Source: Actinoplanes sichuanensis
Lineage (GTDB): Bacteria > Actinomycetota > Actinomycetes > Mycobacteriales > Micromonosporaceae
Assembly: GCF_033097365.1 (NCBI RefSeq)
Contig: NZ_AP028461.1
Span: 11,807,501 to 11,871,500 of the forward strand
Length of the DNA stretch: 64,000 nucleotides
Direction of reading: 5' to 3'
The position numbers and the translations under genes were made by a program. Below are positions 1-14,018 of this stretch, piece after piece; positions within the stretch are counted from its first letter, which is position 1, and each line of letters starts with the position of its first letter. Under the pieces are notes generated by a model. The model made no database searches. It saw nothing but the letters and a program-made list of their open reading frames with translations, and was not told the origin of the DNA.

Positions 1-4518
<4,518 letters not shown>

Positions 4519-4529
4519 CTATACATTGC

Positions 4530-4545
4530 GCTTGCGTCCACTGTG
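4530..4545 (+). other. 23S precursor processing stem, right arm
   Basis: GCTTGCGTCCACTGTG pairs with the left arm at 1380-1395 across the whole 23S gene. Its location in the 23S-5S spacer is what is expected of the distal strand of the pre-23S processing stalk. Confidence 0.75.
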
Positions 4546-4640
4546 TGATTCACAGCAAACGAACAACCACCTTGAGGGTTGCTCGGCCACCTGGTGGCCG
4601 GCATCTGAGAGTTGCTGGTTCTTCGCTGTTGCTGAAAGGT

Positions 4641-4757
4641 GTTTCGGTGGTCATAGCGGAGGGGAAACGCCCGGTTACATTCCGAACCCGGTAGCTAAGC
4701 CCTCCAGCGCCGATGGTACTGCACTCGGGAGGGTGTGGGAGAGTAGGACGCCGCCGG
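4641..4757 (+). rRNA. rrf: 5S ribosomal RNA
   Basis: About 117 bases starting at GTTTCGGTGGTCATAGCG, with the conserved loop segment CCGAACCCGGTAGCTAAG in the middle and ending GTAGGACGCCGCCGGAC. Position 120 bases after 23S and length are typical for 5S. Ends are estimated from the terminal helix and may shift by one or two bases. Confidence 0.95.
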
Positions 4758-4771
4758 ACTCAACGTGATCG

Positions 4772-4807
4772 GTCGAGGGCCGCCCCACTTCGGGGTCGGC
4801 CCTCGAC
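4772..4807 (+). terminator. rrn operon terminator
   Basis: A strong hairpin 14 bases after 5S: GTCGAGGGCC pairs with GGCCCTCGAC, and the stem continues inward with CCCC pairing to GGGG around an ACTTC loop. The following TGCGTTTATG is only mildly T-rich, as usual for GC-rich actinobacterial terminators. It closes the rrn transcription unit. Confidence 0.8.
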
Positions 4808-4916
4808 TGCGTTTATGGGCAGATCCCCTAGTAACTTTGTGTATCGAGAACAGCGTGTGTCGGAGCAGGGCCACTCGGGCCTAGGTAGTCCGCCGCCGTA
4901 CTGGAAGGAATGATCC

Positions 4917-7574
4917 GTGAGTACAGGACCGCAGGACGGCGGCTCCAGCAACCGCGACGACGACCGTCGTTCCGGAGGCGGCCGCGAAGGAGGCGGCGAC
5001 AGCCGCCGCGGCGATCGGGGCGGCTACCAGGGCGGCGGTGACCGCGGCGGATTCCGGGGCGGCGACCGTGACCGCGGTGGAGACCGTGGCGGTTCCCGTG
5101 GCGGCTACCAGGGTGGCGGCGATCGCGGTGGCTTCCGTGGTGGCGACCGCGACCGTGGCGGCTACCAGCAGGGTGGCGGCGACCGGGGCGGGTTCCGCGG
5201 GGGCTCGCAGAGCGGCGGTGACCGCGGTGGCTATCAGGGTGGCGGCGATCGCGGCGGTTTCCGCGGTGGTGACCGTGACCGTGGCGGCTACCAGGGCGGT
5301 GGCGACCGCGGTGGGTTCCGAGGCGACTCGCGTGGTGGCGACCGTGGCGTAGAGCGCGGTGGTTTCCGTGGTGGTGACCGTGACCGTGGCGGCTACCAGG
5401 GTGGCGGCGACCGCGGTCGCAGCGGTGGTTACCAGGGCGGTGGCGACCGGGGCGGGTTCCGCGGGGGCTCGCAGAGCGGCGGTGACCGTGGTGGATTCCG
5501 TGGCGGAGACCGTCCGGGCTACCAGGGCGGGGACCGTGATCGTGGTGGATTCCGTGGTGGAGACCGTCCGGGCTACCAGGGTGGCGGTGACCGCGGTGGG
5601 TTCCGTGGTGGCGACCGTGACCGTGGTGGTGACCGTCCGGGCTACCAGGGCGGCGGTGACCGCGGTGGGTTCCGTGGTGGCGACCGCGATCGTGGTGGAG
5701 ACCGTCCGGGCTACCAGGGCGGTGGCGACCGCGGTGGGTTCCGTGGTGGCGACCGCGACCGCGGCGGCTACCAGGGTGGCGGCGACCGGGGCGGTTTCCG
5801 TGGCGGCGATCGTCCGCAGGGCGACCGCGGTGGTTTCCGTGGTGGGGATCGTCCGCAGGGCGACCGCGGTGGTTTCCGTGGTGGGGACCGTCCGCAGGGC
5901 GACCGCGGCGGCTTCCGCGGTGGAGACCGTCCGGGCTACCAGGGCGGCGGTGACCGTGACCGGGGCGGCTTCCGTGGCGGAGACCGTCCGGGCTACCAGG
6001 GCGGCGGTGACCGCGGTGGATTCCGTGGCGGCGACCGTGACCGCGGTGGTTACCAGGGCGGTGGCGATCGCGGCGGCTTCCGTGGCGGCGACCGTGACCG
6101 TAGCGGCCCCCGGGAGAGCTTCCAGGGTGGCGGTGACCGCGGTGGATTCCGTGGCGGCGACCGTGACCGTGGCGGCTACCAGGGTGGCGGCGACCGCGGC
6201 GGGTTCCGTGGCGGTGACCGTCCGCAGGGCGGCGGCTTCCGGGGTGACCGGGAGCGGTCCTTCGGCGACCGTCCCCGTCAGGACCGTCCGTACGGTGACC
6301 GTCCGCAGCGCAGCGACCGTCCCGGTGGTGACCGGGGCGGGTTCCGTGGTGGGGACCGTCCGGGCTACCAGGGTGGCGGTGACCGCGGTGGGTTCCGTGG
6401 TGGCGACCGTGACCGCGGCGGCTACCAGGGCGGTGGCGACCGCGGCGGCTTCCGGGGTGACCGGGACGACCGTGGCGGGTTCCGTCAGGACCGGGACCGG
6501 GATTCGCGTCCGCAGGACGAGGCCGGCAAGCCCGCCTTCGAGGCGCCGGAGATCCCCGAGGAGATCACCGCGAACGACCTCGACCAGGAGGTCCGTGCCG
6601 AGCTGCTGAGCCTGGCCCGGGATGTCGCCGAGAAGGTCGCGCGGCACCTGGTGGCGGCCGGTCAGATCATCGACGAGGACTCCGAGCTGGCGCTGAACCA
6701 CGCCATCGCGGCCCGTCGTCTCGCGTCGCGGATCGCCGTGGTGCGGGAGGCCGTCGGCCTGGCGGCGTACGCGGCCGGGGACTGGACGACCGCGATCGCC
6801 GAGCTGCGTACCTACCACCGGATGACCGGCCGTCAGACACACCTGGCCGAGTTGGCCGACTGTGAGCGGGCGCTCGGCCGTCCGGAGCGGGCGATCGACC
6901 TGTTCCGCGGCGCCGACGTGGCCAACCTGGAGAAGGCCGGCGCAATCGAGCTGCTGATCGTGGCCGCCGGTGCCCGGGGTGACCTCGGCCAGCACGACGC
7001 AGCCGTGGCGATGCTCCAGGTCAAGGAGCTGACCGGCGACGACGACGCCGAGTGGGCGGCCCGCCTGCGGTACGCGTACGCCGACTCCCTGCTGGCCGCC
7101 GGCCGCCGTGACGAGGCGCGGGAGTGGTTCGCACGGACCGCCGCCGTCGACGAGGAGCAGGTCACCGACGCCGCCGAGCGTCTGCTCGAACTCGATGGGG
7201 TCACCATCGAGGGCGACGACGCCGACGAGGACGAGGACGGCTCCGACGCCGCCACGACCGACCGTGAGTCCGCCTCCGCCGACCGCGAGGCGGACCTCGA
7301 GGCCGACGGCGACGAGGACGGCGACTACGACGACGAAGACGACCTCGACGATGACGAGGACGACTACGACGACGAAGACGGCGACTACGACGACGAGGAC
7401 GAGGACGAAGACGAGCCGGTCGACGTCGCGGACACCGACGTGAACACGGACGCGCTCGGCGACGAGGACGAGAAGGCCGGCGACAAGGACGACGTCGAGG
7501 CCGACGACGCCAAGGCCGACGAGAACGAGGACGGCGACGACAAGGTCGCCACCGAGGAGAAGCCGAAGGCGTGA
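4917..7574 (+). CDS. TPR-type protein with giant RGG-like N-terminal repeat arm and acidic tail
   Basis: The 885-residue protein starts at GTG behind GGAAGGAA. Residues about 20-540 are almost only G, R, D, with Y, Q, F and P, built from about 25 copies of a [23 protein letters not shown] unit. Residues about 545-760 form an alpha-helical TPR-like core with repeated LAxAARx[28 protein letters not shown] segments. Residues about 763-885 are a D/E-rich tail. The core followed directly by an HAD phosphatase matches the Rv1691-Rv1692 arrangement of mycobacteria, where the TPR protein lacks such an arm. I infer a nucleic-acid-binding or condensate-forming role from composition only; no enzyme motif is visible. 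The stop overlaps the start of the next gene. Confidence 0.9.
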   Translation: MSTGPQDGGSSNRDDDRRSGGGREGGGDSRRGDRGGYQGGGDRGGFRGGDRDRGGDRGGSRGGYQGGGDRGGFRGGDRDRGGYQQGGGDRGGFRGGSQSGGDRGGYQGGGDRGGFRGGDRDRGGYQGGGDRGGFRGDSRGGDRGVERGGFRGGDRDRGGYQGGGDRGRSGGYQGGGDRGGFRGGSQSGGDRGGFRGGDRPGYQGGDRDRGGFRGGDRPGYQGGGDRGGFRGGDRDRGGDRPGYQGGGDRGGFRGGDRDRGGDRPGYQGGGDRGGFRGGDRDRGGYQGGGDRGGFRGGDRPQGDRGGFRGGDRPQGDRGGFRGGDRPQGDRGGFRGGDRPGYQGGGDRDRGGFRGGDRPGYQGGGDRGGFRGGDRDRGGYQGGGDRGGFRGGDRDRSGPRESFQGGGDRGGFRGGDRDRGGYQGGGDRGGFRGGDRPQGGGFRGDRERSFGDRPRQDRPYGDRPQRSDRPGGDRGGFRGGDRPGYQGGGDRGGFRGGDRDRGGYQGGGDRGGFRGDRDDRGGFRQDRDRDSRPQDEAGKPAFEAPEIPEEITANDLDQEVRAELLSLARDVAEKVARHLVAAGQIIDEDSELALNHAIAARRLASRIAVVREAVGLAAYAAGDWTTAIAELRTYHRMTGRQTHLAELADCERALGRPERAIDLFRGADVANLEKAGAIELLIVAAGARGDLGQHDAAVAMLQVKELTGDDDAEWAARLRYAYADSLLAAGRRDEAREWFARTAAVDEEQVTDAAERLLELDGVTIEGDDADEDEDGSDAATTDRESASADREADLEADGDEDGDYDDEDDLDDDEDDYDDEDGDYDDEDEDEDEPVDVADTDVNTDALGDEDEKAGDKDDVEADDAKADENEDGDDKVATEEKPKA
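5010..6500 (+). repeat. Coding tandem repeat array ([23 protein letters not shown] units)
   Basis: DNA made of imperfect units of about 57 bases and shorter derivatives, such as a 36-base [12 protein letters not shown] unit repeated three times near 5800-5910. Copies differ mostly at third codon positions (GGC/GGT, CGC/CGT), so the array is old enough to have accumulated silent changes but keeps its protein pattern. Long open frames appear in other frames and on the other strand only because of this composition. Confidence 0.9.
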
Positions 7575-8596
7575 CCGATCACCTTGCCGGCGGCTATGAC
7601 CTGGTCATCTTCGACCTGGACGGTGTCGTCTTCCTAATTGACAAGCCGATTCCGGGCGCGGCCGACGCGATCGATCGGCTGCGCTCGGGCGGGACGTCGA
7701 TCGCGTTCGCCACGAACAACGCGTCCCGACGGGCCGCGGATGTGGCGGCGTTGCTGACCGGTATGGGGGTGAACGCGGAACCGGCCGAGGTACTGACCTC
7801 GGCCGGCGCCGCGGCGGCGCTTCTCGCCGAACGGCTGCCGGCCGGAGCGCCGGTTCTGGTGGTCGGTGCGGAGGCGCTGCGCGCCGAGGTCCGCGACGCG
7901 GGCCTCACCCCGGTCAGCGCACTGGAGGACGGTCCGGTCGCGGTTCTTCAGGGGTACGGGCCGGAGGTCGGCTGGCCGATCCTGGCCGAAGCGACCCTGG
8001 CGGTAGGGGCCGGCGCGACCTGGTTCGCGACCAACACCGACCGGACCCTGCCCAGCCCGCGCGGCCCGCTGCCGGGTAACGGTTCGCTGGTGGCGGTGCT
8101 ACGTACGGCCCTGAACCGGGATCCGGACGTGGTGGTGGGCAAGCCCCAGCCCGCGCTGTTCCGGACCGCCGCCGCCGAGTCCCGGGCCGAGCGTCCACTG
8201 GCCGTCGGTGACCGCCTGGACACCGACATCGAGGGCGCGGTGAACGCCGGAATGGACAGCCTGCTGGTCCTGACCGGCGTGAGCGGCCCGGTCGACCTGC
8301 TTGGCGCCGCCGAGAACCAGCGTCCCACGCACGTGGGCGCCGACCTGTCGGCACTGTTCCGCCCAGCCGACGAGTCCCGGCTTCCGAACCCCGGCGAATC
8401 CGCGTGGACCGAGATCGGCGGCTGGCACCTGACCGGCGCGGGCGACGGGGTGGCCCTGAACGGCTCCGGCAGCCCGGTGGACGCCCTGCGCCTGCTCTGC
8501 TCGGCCACCTGGTCCGGGACGGCCCTCAGTGCCGTGACCGCGGCCTCCGACGAGGCTCGTGAACTCCTGAAGTCCTGGGACCTCGAACCGCACTGA
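7571..8596 (+). CDS. HAD-IIA family phosphatase (glycerol-3-phosphate phosphatase-like)
   Basis: 341 residues. HAD motif I is FDLDGVVF (residues 14-21), motif II FATNN (about 46), the motif III lysine lies in VVGKPQP, and motif IV is [12 protein letters not shown]. This order and the GKPxP motif are typical of the NagD/HAD-IIA class that dephosphorylates small phosphates such as glycerol 3-phosphate. About 80 C-terminal residues form an extra domain, as in the mycobacterial homologue Rv1692, a glycerol-3-phosphate phosphatase. It starts with a GTG overlapping the stop of the upstream gene, so the two are translationally coupled. Substrate is inferred from family and synteny. Confidence 0.85.
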   Translation: MTDHLAGGYDLVIFDLDGVVFLIDKPIPGAADAIDRLRSGGTSIAFATNNASRRAADVAALLTGMGVNAEPAEVLTSAGAAAALLAERLPAGAPVLVVGAEALRAEVRDAGLTPVSALEDGPVAVLQGYGPEVGWPILAEATLAVGAGATWFATNTDRTLPSPRGPLPGNGSLVAVLRTALNRDPDVVVGKPQPALFRTAAAESRAERPLAVGDRLDTDIEGAVNAGMDSLLVLTGVSGPVDLLGAAENQRPTHVGADLSALFRPADESRLPNPGESAWTEIGGWHLTGAGDGVALNGSGSPVDALRLLCSATWSGTALSAVTAASDEARELLKSWDLEPH

Positions 8597-8706
8597 GGTA
8601 CGCCGGTCTTCCGACGGCCCCGGCCGCCACGTCTCCCCTCGGATCCCCTCGGAGCGCGGCAGTCGGGGCCGTTCGCCATCTCGGACGCACGGGCCGGCTC
8701 GGGTGG

Positions 8707-9006
8707 TCAGCGGTGGATCCGGGTCAGGTCGGCCAGGAAGTGGCAGGCGCTGTGTGCCGCGATGTCGATCGGAGGGGTGGTGGGTGCCCCGGCCGGATGC
8801 GGGATCGGGGCCGGCTGCGGGAAGCGGTGCGGCCGGCGGGGCAGTGGGGCGTTCATGTCGATGTGCAGCAGGGCGTCGACGATGGCCAGCACCGGGGTGG
8901 TCATCCAGTCGAAGTCGGGCACGGCGACCTGTTCGGCGCGCTCGTGGACGTTCGCGGTGGTCAGCGTGGCGTCGAAGCGCGGGAGGCCGGGACGGGTACG
9001 GGTCAT
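8707..9006 (-). CDS. Hypothetical 99-residue protein
   Basis: It starts at ATG with GGAGGG four bases upstream, a good ribosome-binding site, and reads [13 protein letters not shown]. No domain is recognisable. The middle is a short helical stretch ([16 protein letters not shown]) and the C-terminal third is proline-rich, ending in [13 protein letters not shown]. It faces the phosphatase gene tail to tail and is divergent from the chemoreceptor gene, so it is probably transcribed alone. The strong RBS is the main reason to believe it. Confidence 0.6.
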   Translation of the reverse strand: MTRTRPGLPRFDATLTTANVHERAEQVAVPDFDWMTTPVLAIVDALLHIDMNAPLPRRPHRFPQPAPIPHPAGAPTTPPIDIAAHSACHFLADLTRIHR

Positions 9007-9146
9007 GGTCCCTCCCTGATCGGGGCCGGCTCGGCCGCCGGCCGGTGGGTTCCCTCACCTCCATCGTGGCACCGTCCGCGGCAGAACGGACAGGGCTCAC
9101 GCCTTTTGCCCCTGAAGGTCAAGCAGGGCATTTCACGGTCGATCAG

Positions 9147-10442
9147 GTGGATGTGAGTTCTCTGACATTGCCGCGCGGAGCCCGGCTCTCCGAGGCGTCC
9201 TGGCAGTCCCGCCACCGGATCGTGACGCGCCTGCTGTGGTTCCACGTGCCGGTGTTCCTCGTGGTCGGCATTCTCGGACCGCGTACGCCGTGGGAGGCTG
9301 TCGGATTCTCGGCGGCCATCGCGGTCTGGGTGGTCCTGGGCGGGCTGCTGCCTGCCGACAACCCCAAGGCCAGGGCGAGTCATGTCAGCGTCGGGCTGAT
9401 CGCGTGCACCCTGGTGGCGATCGAGCTGACCGGTGGCGAGATGTCCACCCACATCCACCTGTACGCGGTGCTGATCTTCGTGGCGCTCTACCAGCAGTGG
9501 GCGCCGCTGGTGTCGGCGATCGTGGTGGTCGTCGTGCACCACGGGGTCCTCGGCCTGGTGTCGCCGGAACGGGTGTTCGGCGAGCACCACATGGGTGTCG
9601 CCGCCGCGATCGGCATGGTCGCCGTGCACGCCGGGCTGCTCACCCTGGAGGTGGCCGGCATCGTGGTCTTCTGGCACTTCGCCGAGCAGGCCGAACGGGA
9701 GAACGAGGTGCTGGCCCGGGAGGCCGAGGAGGCCCGCCGGGAGGTCGAGCGGGCCGAGCACGAGGCCCAGGAGCGGGCGGCCGAGGAGTTGCGGCTGCGG
9801 TCCGAGGAGTCGGCTGCGCAGGCCCGGCGGATCACCTCCGACGTCGCCCAGATCAGCACCGAGGCGCACACCGCTATCTCGGCGGTGGCCGCCGTGGACC
9901 GGGAACTCGCCGCGCTCACCGCGTCGGTACGCGACATCGCCGAACGGTCCGCGCAGGCCGCCGGGACCGCCTCCACCGGCAAGGACGCGGCCGCGTCGGC
10001 CGGGGAGAAGGTACGCCGGCTGGAGAAGTCGGTCGGGGAGATCGCCGCCGTGAACGCGATCATCGCGTCGCTCGCCGAGCAGACCAACCTGCTCGCCCTG
10101 AACGCCACGATCGAGGCCGCCCGTGCCGGTGAGCTGGGCAAGGGGTTCGCCGTGGTGGCCGGGGAGGTCAAGGACCTGGCCCGGGAGACGGCCGTCTCGG
10201 TGGAGAAGGTGAATCAGGTGATCACCGCGATCGTGGCCGAGACCGGGGACGTGGCGCAGACCTTCACCGCCACCACCGGCGCCGTCGACGACATCCACGA
10301 GCTGCAGCTCAACATCGCGTCCTCGGTGGAGGAACAGGCGGCGGTGCTGGCCGAGGTGACCAACCAGCTGTCCGCGGCGACCTCGGCGGCCGACCAGGTG
10401 CTGGTCGGTCTGGAGACACTCTCCGCTACGACCGAGCGTTGA
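9147..10442 (+). CDS. Methyl-accepting chemotaxis protein with polytopic membrane sensor
   Basis: About 431 residues. Residues about 25-175 contain six or so hydrophobic segments without a periplasmic ligand domain, so sensing is probably intramembrane. A charged coiled coil rich in A, E and R follows (about 175-225). The C-terminal signalling domain carries the MCP hairpin-tip signature around [19 protein letters not shown] (about 310-328) and [10 protein letters not shown]. The start is uncertain: GTG codons at 9147 and 9153 are in frame and neither has a strong RBS. No che genes lie nearby in this window, so the partner array must be encoded elsewhere. It ends just before a symmetric terminator. 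Confidence 0.88.
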   Translation: MDVSSLTLPRGARLSEASWQSRHRIVTRLLWFHVPVFLVVGILGPRTPWEAVGFSAAIAVWVVLGGLLPADNPKARASHVSVGLIACTLVAIELTGGEMSTHIHLYAVLIFVALYQQWAPLVSAIVVVVVHHGVLGLVSPERVFGEHHMGVAAAIGMVAVHAGLLTLEVAGIVVFWHFAEQAERENEVLAREAEEARREVERAEHEAQERAAEELRLRSEESAAQARRITSDVAQISTEAHTAISAVAAVDRELAALTASVRDIAERSAQAAGTASTGKDAAASAGEKVRRLEKSVGEIAAVNAIIASLAEQTNLLALNATIEAARAGELGKGFAVVAGEVKDLARETAVSVEKVNQVITAIVAETGDVAQTFTATTGAVDDIHELQLNIASSVEEQAAVLAEVTNQLSAATSAADQVLVGLETLSATTER

Positions 10443-10457
10443 TCTTTGAACTGACCT

Positions 10458-10491
10458 ACCGGTTGTGCCCGTACAGGTGGGCACAACCGGT
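10458..10491. terminator. Bidirectional terminator between convergent genes
   Basis: A perfect 13-base inverted repeat, ACCGGTTGTGCCC and GGGCACAACCGGT, around an 8-base loop. It sits between the ends of the chemoreceptor gene and the convergent SCP2-type gene and can serve both directions. Confidence 0.85.
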
Positions 10492-10499
10492 CCGGTCGT

Positions 10500-10823
10500 T
10501 CAGAGGAGCTTGCGTAGCTTGAGCAGGTCGAACGGGTTCGCCCGGATGGCGGTGATCAGTCGGGACACCTCGAGCTTGCCGGCCACCAGGTCGAGCAGCT
10601 CGTCGCTCGTGGTGACCAGGGCGATCTTCGCCTTCGGGTCGTCGCCGTCGGTGATGTCGACGAGGCGGCCGCCGGTGATCCGGCCGTGGAACGCCGCGCC
10701 CAGGTCGGTCAGCCGGCACGCGAGGGTGCGATCCAGGTCGAGTTTGCCGCGGGCCTCCGCGTTGCTCTCCAGTCGGGCGGCGAGGTCGTGCAGTGCCCGG
10801 CGGCACTCGTCCAAGGTGGCCAT
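10500..10823 (-). CDS. SCP2 sterol-binding domain-like protein
   Basis: A 107-residue protein starting [11 protein letters not shown] with GGGGAGGATGG upstream. The layout of helix, then strands ([41 protein letters not shown]) and a C-terminal helical tail is that of small SCP2-like lipid-binding proteins. The C-terminal [13 protein letters not shown] is the usual ending of the actinobacterial group found near tlyA in Streptomyces. It probably binds a hydrophobic ligand; none can be named. The gene is divergent from the phasin-like gene at 10920. Confidence 0.7.
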   Translation of the reverse strand: MATLDECRRALHDLAARLESNAEARGKLDLDRTLACRLTDLGAAFHGRITGGRLVDITDGDDPKAKIALVTTSDELLDLVAGKLEVSRLITAIRANPFDLLKLRKLL

Positions 10824-10919
10824 AGGACCATCCTCCCCTACGACACCGGCACGGTACCCCAGGAGTTTCCCGGAGGTGCCCGGTAGCGTGGCACCCGACG
10901 CGGCGAGAGGAGGCGAGAC

Positions 10920-11987
10920 ATGCCGGACGCATGGCGGGCTTATCTGGACCTGGCACTCGGCCTGACGGAGGCACCCCGGAAGAAGGCGCAACAGGTCGCC
11001 GGGGAGCTGCTCACCCGAGGCGGTGCCACGGCGGTACAGGTGCAGGGCCTCGTGGAGGACCTGCTGTCGGCGGGCATCGCGAATCGTGAGGCGCTGACGA
11101 ACATCGTCCGCTACGAGGTGGACCGGGCGCTCGGACGGGTGGGACTGGCCACCGCCGAGGAGGTGTCCGACCTCACGGCCAAGGTGCACGACCTGGAGCG
11201 GCAGCTGCGGCAGGCGCAGGCCCGGGTGAGTGCGGCCGAGACGGGCGTGCCGGAGGTGCCGGTGGCCCGGCCGGCGAAGAAGACGGTGGCGAAGAAGGCG
11301 GTCAAGGCCAAGCCGAACGCGATGCCGGCGGCCGGCACCGGACCGGCAGTGGTTCCGGCGAAGGTGGCGGCCACCCCGACCCCGGCCGAGGTCGTCCCGG
11401 CCACCCCCGCTCCGGCCGAGGCCGCTCTGGCCACGCCGGTGAAGCGTGCGCCGGTCAAGCGGGCCGCGGCCAAGACGGCACCGGCCAAGGTCGCGCCGGC
11501 CAAACGGGCACCACGCAAGTCTGTCGGGCCCGCGGTCGAGGTCGCGGCGGCACCGGCCGCTGTCGAGCCGGTGTTCGTTGAGCCGGCCGCGGTCGAGGCT
11601 CCGGCCGAGAAGACGGCGACCAAGCGGGCGCCGGCCAAGAAGGCGGTAGCCAAGCAGACCCCGGCGAAGCAGGCCATCCCGGCCAAGCAGACCCCGGCCA
11701 AACAGGCGACGCCGGCCAAGCAGACCGCGACCAAGCAGACCCCGGCAAAGCAGGCGACGCCGGCCAAGCAGACCGCGACCAAGCAGACCCCGGCAAAGCA
11801 GGCGACGCCGGCCAAGCAGACCGCGACCAAGCAGACGCCGGCCAAGCAGGCGACCGCCGCGAAGCGGACGACGCCCGCTCGGCAGGCGACGCCGCGGAAG
11901 GCGCCGGCCAAGAAGGCCGCACAGGTGCCCGCACAGCCGAAACCGGCGTCGGAGACGGTCAGCCGGACCGAGAGCTCGGAGGCCTGA
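10920..11987 (+). CDS. Phasin-like coiled-coil protein with histone-H1-like K/A/P repeat tail
   Basis: 355 residues, ATG preceded by GAGAGGAGGCGAG. Residues 1-105 are an amphipathic helical domain with [22 protein letters not shown] and a heptad-like end ([16 protein letters not shown]), resembling phasin or polyhydroxyalkanoate-granule regulators. The rest is low complexity: [13 protein letters not shown], then A/P/V-rich sequence, then three copies of a 16-residue [16 protein letters not shown] unit. The tail is strongly basic and looks like eukaryotic H1 or mycobacterial HupB tails, so DNA binding is plausible but inferred. It precedes a small gene and tlyA on the same strand, in an order shared with Streptomyces. 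Confidence 0.8.
   Translation: MPDAWRAYLDLALGLTEAPRKKAQQVAGELLTRGGATAVQVQGLVEDLLSAGIANREALTNIVRYEVDRALGRVGLATAEEVSDLTAKVHDLERQLRQAQARVSAAETGVPEVPVARPAKKTVAKKAVKAKPNAMPAAGTGPAVVPAKVAATPTPAEVVPATPAPAEAALATPVKRAPVKRAAAKTAPAKVAPAKRAPRKSVGPAVEVAAAPAAVEPVFVEPAAVEAPAEKTATKRAPAKKAVAKQTPAKQAIPAKQTPAKQATPAKQTATKQTPAKQATPAKQTATKQTPAKQATPAKQTATKQTPAKQATAAKRTTPARQATPRKAPAKKAAQVPAQPKPASETVSRTESSEA
11692..11850 (+). repeat. 48-base coding tandem repeat
   Basis: Three full copies and part of a fourth of a 48-base unit encoding [16 protein letters not shown]. Successive copies are nearly identical at the DNA level, suggesting recent expansion by slippage or unequal exchange and likely length variation between strains. 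Confidence 0.85.
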
Positions 11988-11991
11988 GCCA

Positions 11992-12240
11992 GTGACCCAT
12001 CCTCAGCCCGGCCCACGTCCCGGGCCGCCTCCGGGTGGCTTCCCGCAGGCGGTTCCGGCCCCGGGTGGCCTCCCGCAGGCGGTGTCGTCACCCAGTGGGG
12101 AGGACACCGGTCACCCCGCCGTGGACGCGGTGCTACGGTCGCTCGCCAACGCCGCGCGGCTGGCGCCGGCCGAGCAGATCGCCGAGTACGAGGCCGCGCA
12201 CCAGGTGCTCCAGGAAACCCTGGCCGGCATCGACCGCTGA
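11992..12240 (+). CDS. Small conserved-looking hypothetical protein
   Basis: 82 residues from GTG. The first 40 residues are P/G-rich (two GGxPQAV units); the rest is helical: [40 protein letters not shown]. The gene lies four bases after the phasin-like gene and 25 bases before tlyA, so it is probably co-transcribed. I do not recognise a domain. Similar small helical proteins precede tlyA in relatives, but that cannot be checked here. Confidence 0.65.
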   Translation: MTHPQPGPRPGPPPGGFPQAVPAPGGLPQAVSSPSGEDTGHPAVDAVLRSLANAARLAPAEQIAEYEAAHQVLQETLAGIDR

Positions 12241-12265
12241 ACGACCGTACAAAATAAGGATCTTG

Positions 12266-13084
12266 ATGGCCCGCCGTGCGCGACTCGACGCCGAGCTCGT
12301 CCGACGTAAGCTCGCCCGCTCCCGGGAGCAGGCCGCCGCGCTCGTCGCGGCCGGTCGTGTGCAGGTGCGCGGCACCGCCGCGCTGAAGGTCGCCGCCATG
12401 GTCGACCCGGCCGACCCGATCGTGGTGTCCGGGGAGGATCCGAAGGACGACTACGTGTCCCGGGGCGGCCACAAGCTGGCCGGCGCGCTGGCCGCGTTCC
12501 AGGGGCTGACCGTGACCGGTCGGCGTTGTCTGGATGCGGGTGCGTCCACCGGCGGGTTCACCGACGTGCTGCTGCGGGCCGGGGCCCGGCAGGTGGTCGC
12601 GGTGGACGTCGGGTACGGCCAGCTGGCCTGGCCGATCCGCAACGACGAGCGGGTGGTGGTGCAGGAGCGCACCAACGTCCGCGCGATCACGCCCGAGTCG
12701 ATCGGCGGCGTCGTCGACCTGACCGTTGCCGACCTGTCGTTCATCTCGCTGCGGCTGGTGCTGCCCGCGCTGTCGGCGTGCACCGCGCCCGACGGTGATC
12801 TCGCGCTGATGGTGAAGCCGCAGTTCGAGGTCGGTAAGGAGAAGGTCGGCTCGGGTGGTGTGGTCCGCGACTGGCGGCTGCGCGCCGAGGCGGTGCTGGA
12901 GGTGGCGGCGGCCGCCGCGGAGCTCGGGCTCGGGGTGGCGGACGTGACCGCCAGCCCGCTGCCGGGGCCGAGCGGAAACGTGGAGTTCTTCGTGTGGTTC
13001 CGGCGGGACGCCCCGCCGGCCGATCCGGCCCGGATCGAAGCTGTCGTCGAAGCTGGACCCGTTTCCCTGATGGAGGAGAAATGA
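12266..13084 (+). CDS. tlyA: TlyA family rRNA 2'-O-methyltransferase (hemolysin A homologue)
   Basis: 272 residues, ATG five bases after AAGGA. Residues 1-65 are an S4 RNA-binding domain (RLDAELVRRKLARSREQAAALVAAGRVQV). An FtsJ-like Rossmann methyltransferase follows, with the SAM-binding motif LDAGASTGGFTD (about 89-100), the DVGYGQLAW loop, VADLSFISL and MVKPQFEVGK. TlyA of mycobacteria methylates cytidines in 16S and 23S rRNA and makes ribosomes sensitive to capreomycin. Its stop overlaps the nadK start (ATGA), giving a tlyA-nadK pair as in Rv1694-Rv1695. Confidence 0.93.
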   Translation: MARRARLDAELVRRKLARSREQAAALVAAGRVQVRGTAALKVAAMVDPADPIVVSGEDPKDDYVSRGGHKLAGALAAFQGLTVTGRRCLDAGASTGGFTDVLLRAGARQVVAVDVGYGQLAWPIRNDERVVVQERTNVRAITPESIGGVVDLTVADLSFISLRLVLPALSACTAPDGDLALMVKPQFEVGKEKVGSGGVVRDWRLRAEAVLEVAAAAAELGLGVADVTASPLPGPSGNVEFFVWFRRDAPPADPARIEAVVEAGPVSLMEEK

Positions 13085-13968
13085 CGCGCTCGGCCCTGCT
13101 GGTGACGCACACCGGGCGCCGGCAGAGTACGCAGCACGCCCGAGCGGTGGCGCTGGACCTGATCGCCGCCGGTTTCGAGGTCCGGGTGATCGCCGAGGAG
13201 ATCGACGACCTGGAGCTGCCCCCGGGGGTGGAGCCGGTGGTCGGCCCGGACGCGGCCGAGGGTGTGGAGATCGTGCTGGCGCTCGGTGGTGACGGCACCA
13301 TCCTGCGCGCCGCCGATCTGGCCCGGCCGGCCAAGGCCCCGCTGCTCGGCATCAACCTGGGCAAGGTCGGCTTCCTGGCGGAGACCGAGATCGACCACAT
13401 CGACCACGCGGTGGCCGAGGTGGTCAGGGGTGACTACACCGTCGACGAGCGGTTGACGCTGGACGTCCGGGCCGAGTACGACGGCCGCCTGATCGCCGAG
13501 TCGTGGGCGCTCAACGAGGTGACCGTGGAGAAGGGCCAGCGGGCCCAGATGCTCGAACTGATGGTGGATGTGGACGGCCGGCCGCTGTCCCGCTACGGCT
13601 GTGATGGTGTGGTGTGCGCCACACCGACCGGGTCGACGGCGTACGCGTTCTCGGCCGGTGGACCTGTCGTGTGGCCCGAGGTGGAGGCGCTGCTGCTGGT
13701 GCCGATCAGCGCGCACGCACTGTTCTCCAAGCCGCTGGTGACCGCTCCGACGTCGACTTTCGTGCTGACGGTCGACCCGTACACGTCTTTTGCGGTGTTG
13801 TGCTGCGACGGCCGGCGGACCTGGGACCTGCCGCCCGGTTCGCAGGTGACGGTCGAAAGGGGTCAGTTGCCGGTCCGGCTGGTCCGGCTGGCGCCCCGGC
13901 CGTTCACCGACACGCTCGTGGCGAAGTTCGGCCTGCCGGTCGTCGGCTGGCGCGGGAATCGACGCTGA
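13081..13968 (+). CDS. nadK: NAD kinase
   Basis: 295 residues. The nucleotide-binding GGDGTILRAA motif is at about 69-78, GINLGKVGFLAE follows, then the NE motif in WALNEVTVEKG, and the substrate motif TPTGSTAYAFSAGGPVVWP. These define the ATP-NAD kinase family, which makes NADP from NAD in the cytoplasm. The ATG overlaps the tlyA stop. Length is normal for actinobacterial NadK. Confidence 0.95.
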   Translation: MTRSALLVTHTGRRQSTQHARAVALDLIAAGFEVRVIAEEIDDLELPPGVEPVVGPDAAEGVEIVLALGGDGTILRAADLARPAKAPLLGINLGKVGFLAETEIDHIDHAVAEVVRGDYTVDERLTLDVRAEYDGRLIAESWALNEVTVEKGQRAQMLELMVDVDGRPLSRYGCDGVVCATPTGSTAYAFSAGGPVVWPEVEALLLVPISAHALFSKPLVTAPTSTFVLTVDPYTSFAVLCCDGRRTWDLPPGSQVTVERGQLPVRLVRLAPRPFTDTLVAKFGLPVVGWRGNRR

Positions 13969-14018
13969 TCAGACCCGGCCGTTGGGCATTTGTCGGGGGC
14001 TCCCGATACTGTCTGGCT

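Noticed and set aside
4881..6995. 704-residue open frame opposite the RGG gene
   Set aside because: It is only the mirror of the repeat codons (runs of TAV, ATLVA and similar); no RBS-start pair, no domain, and the plus-strand frame has a good start and a conserved core.
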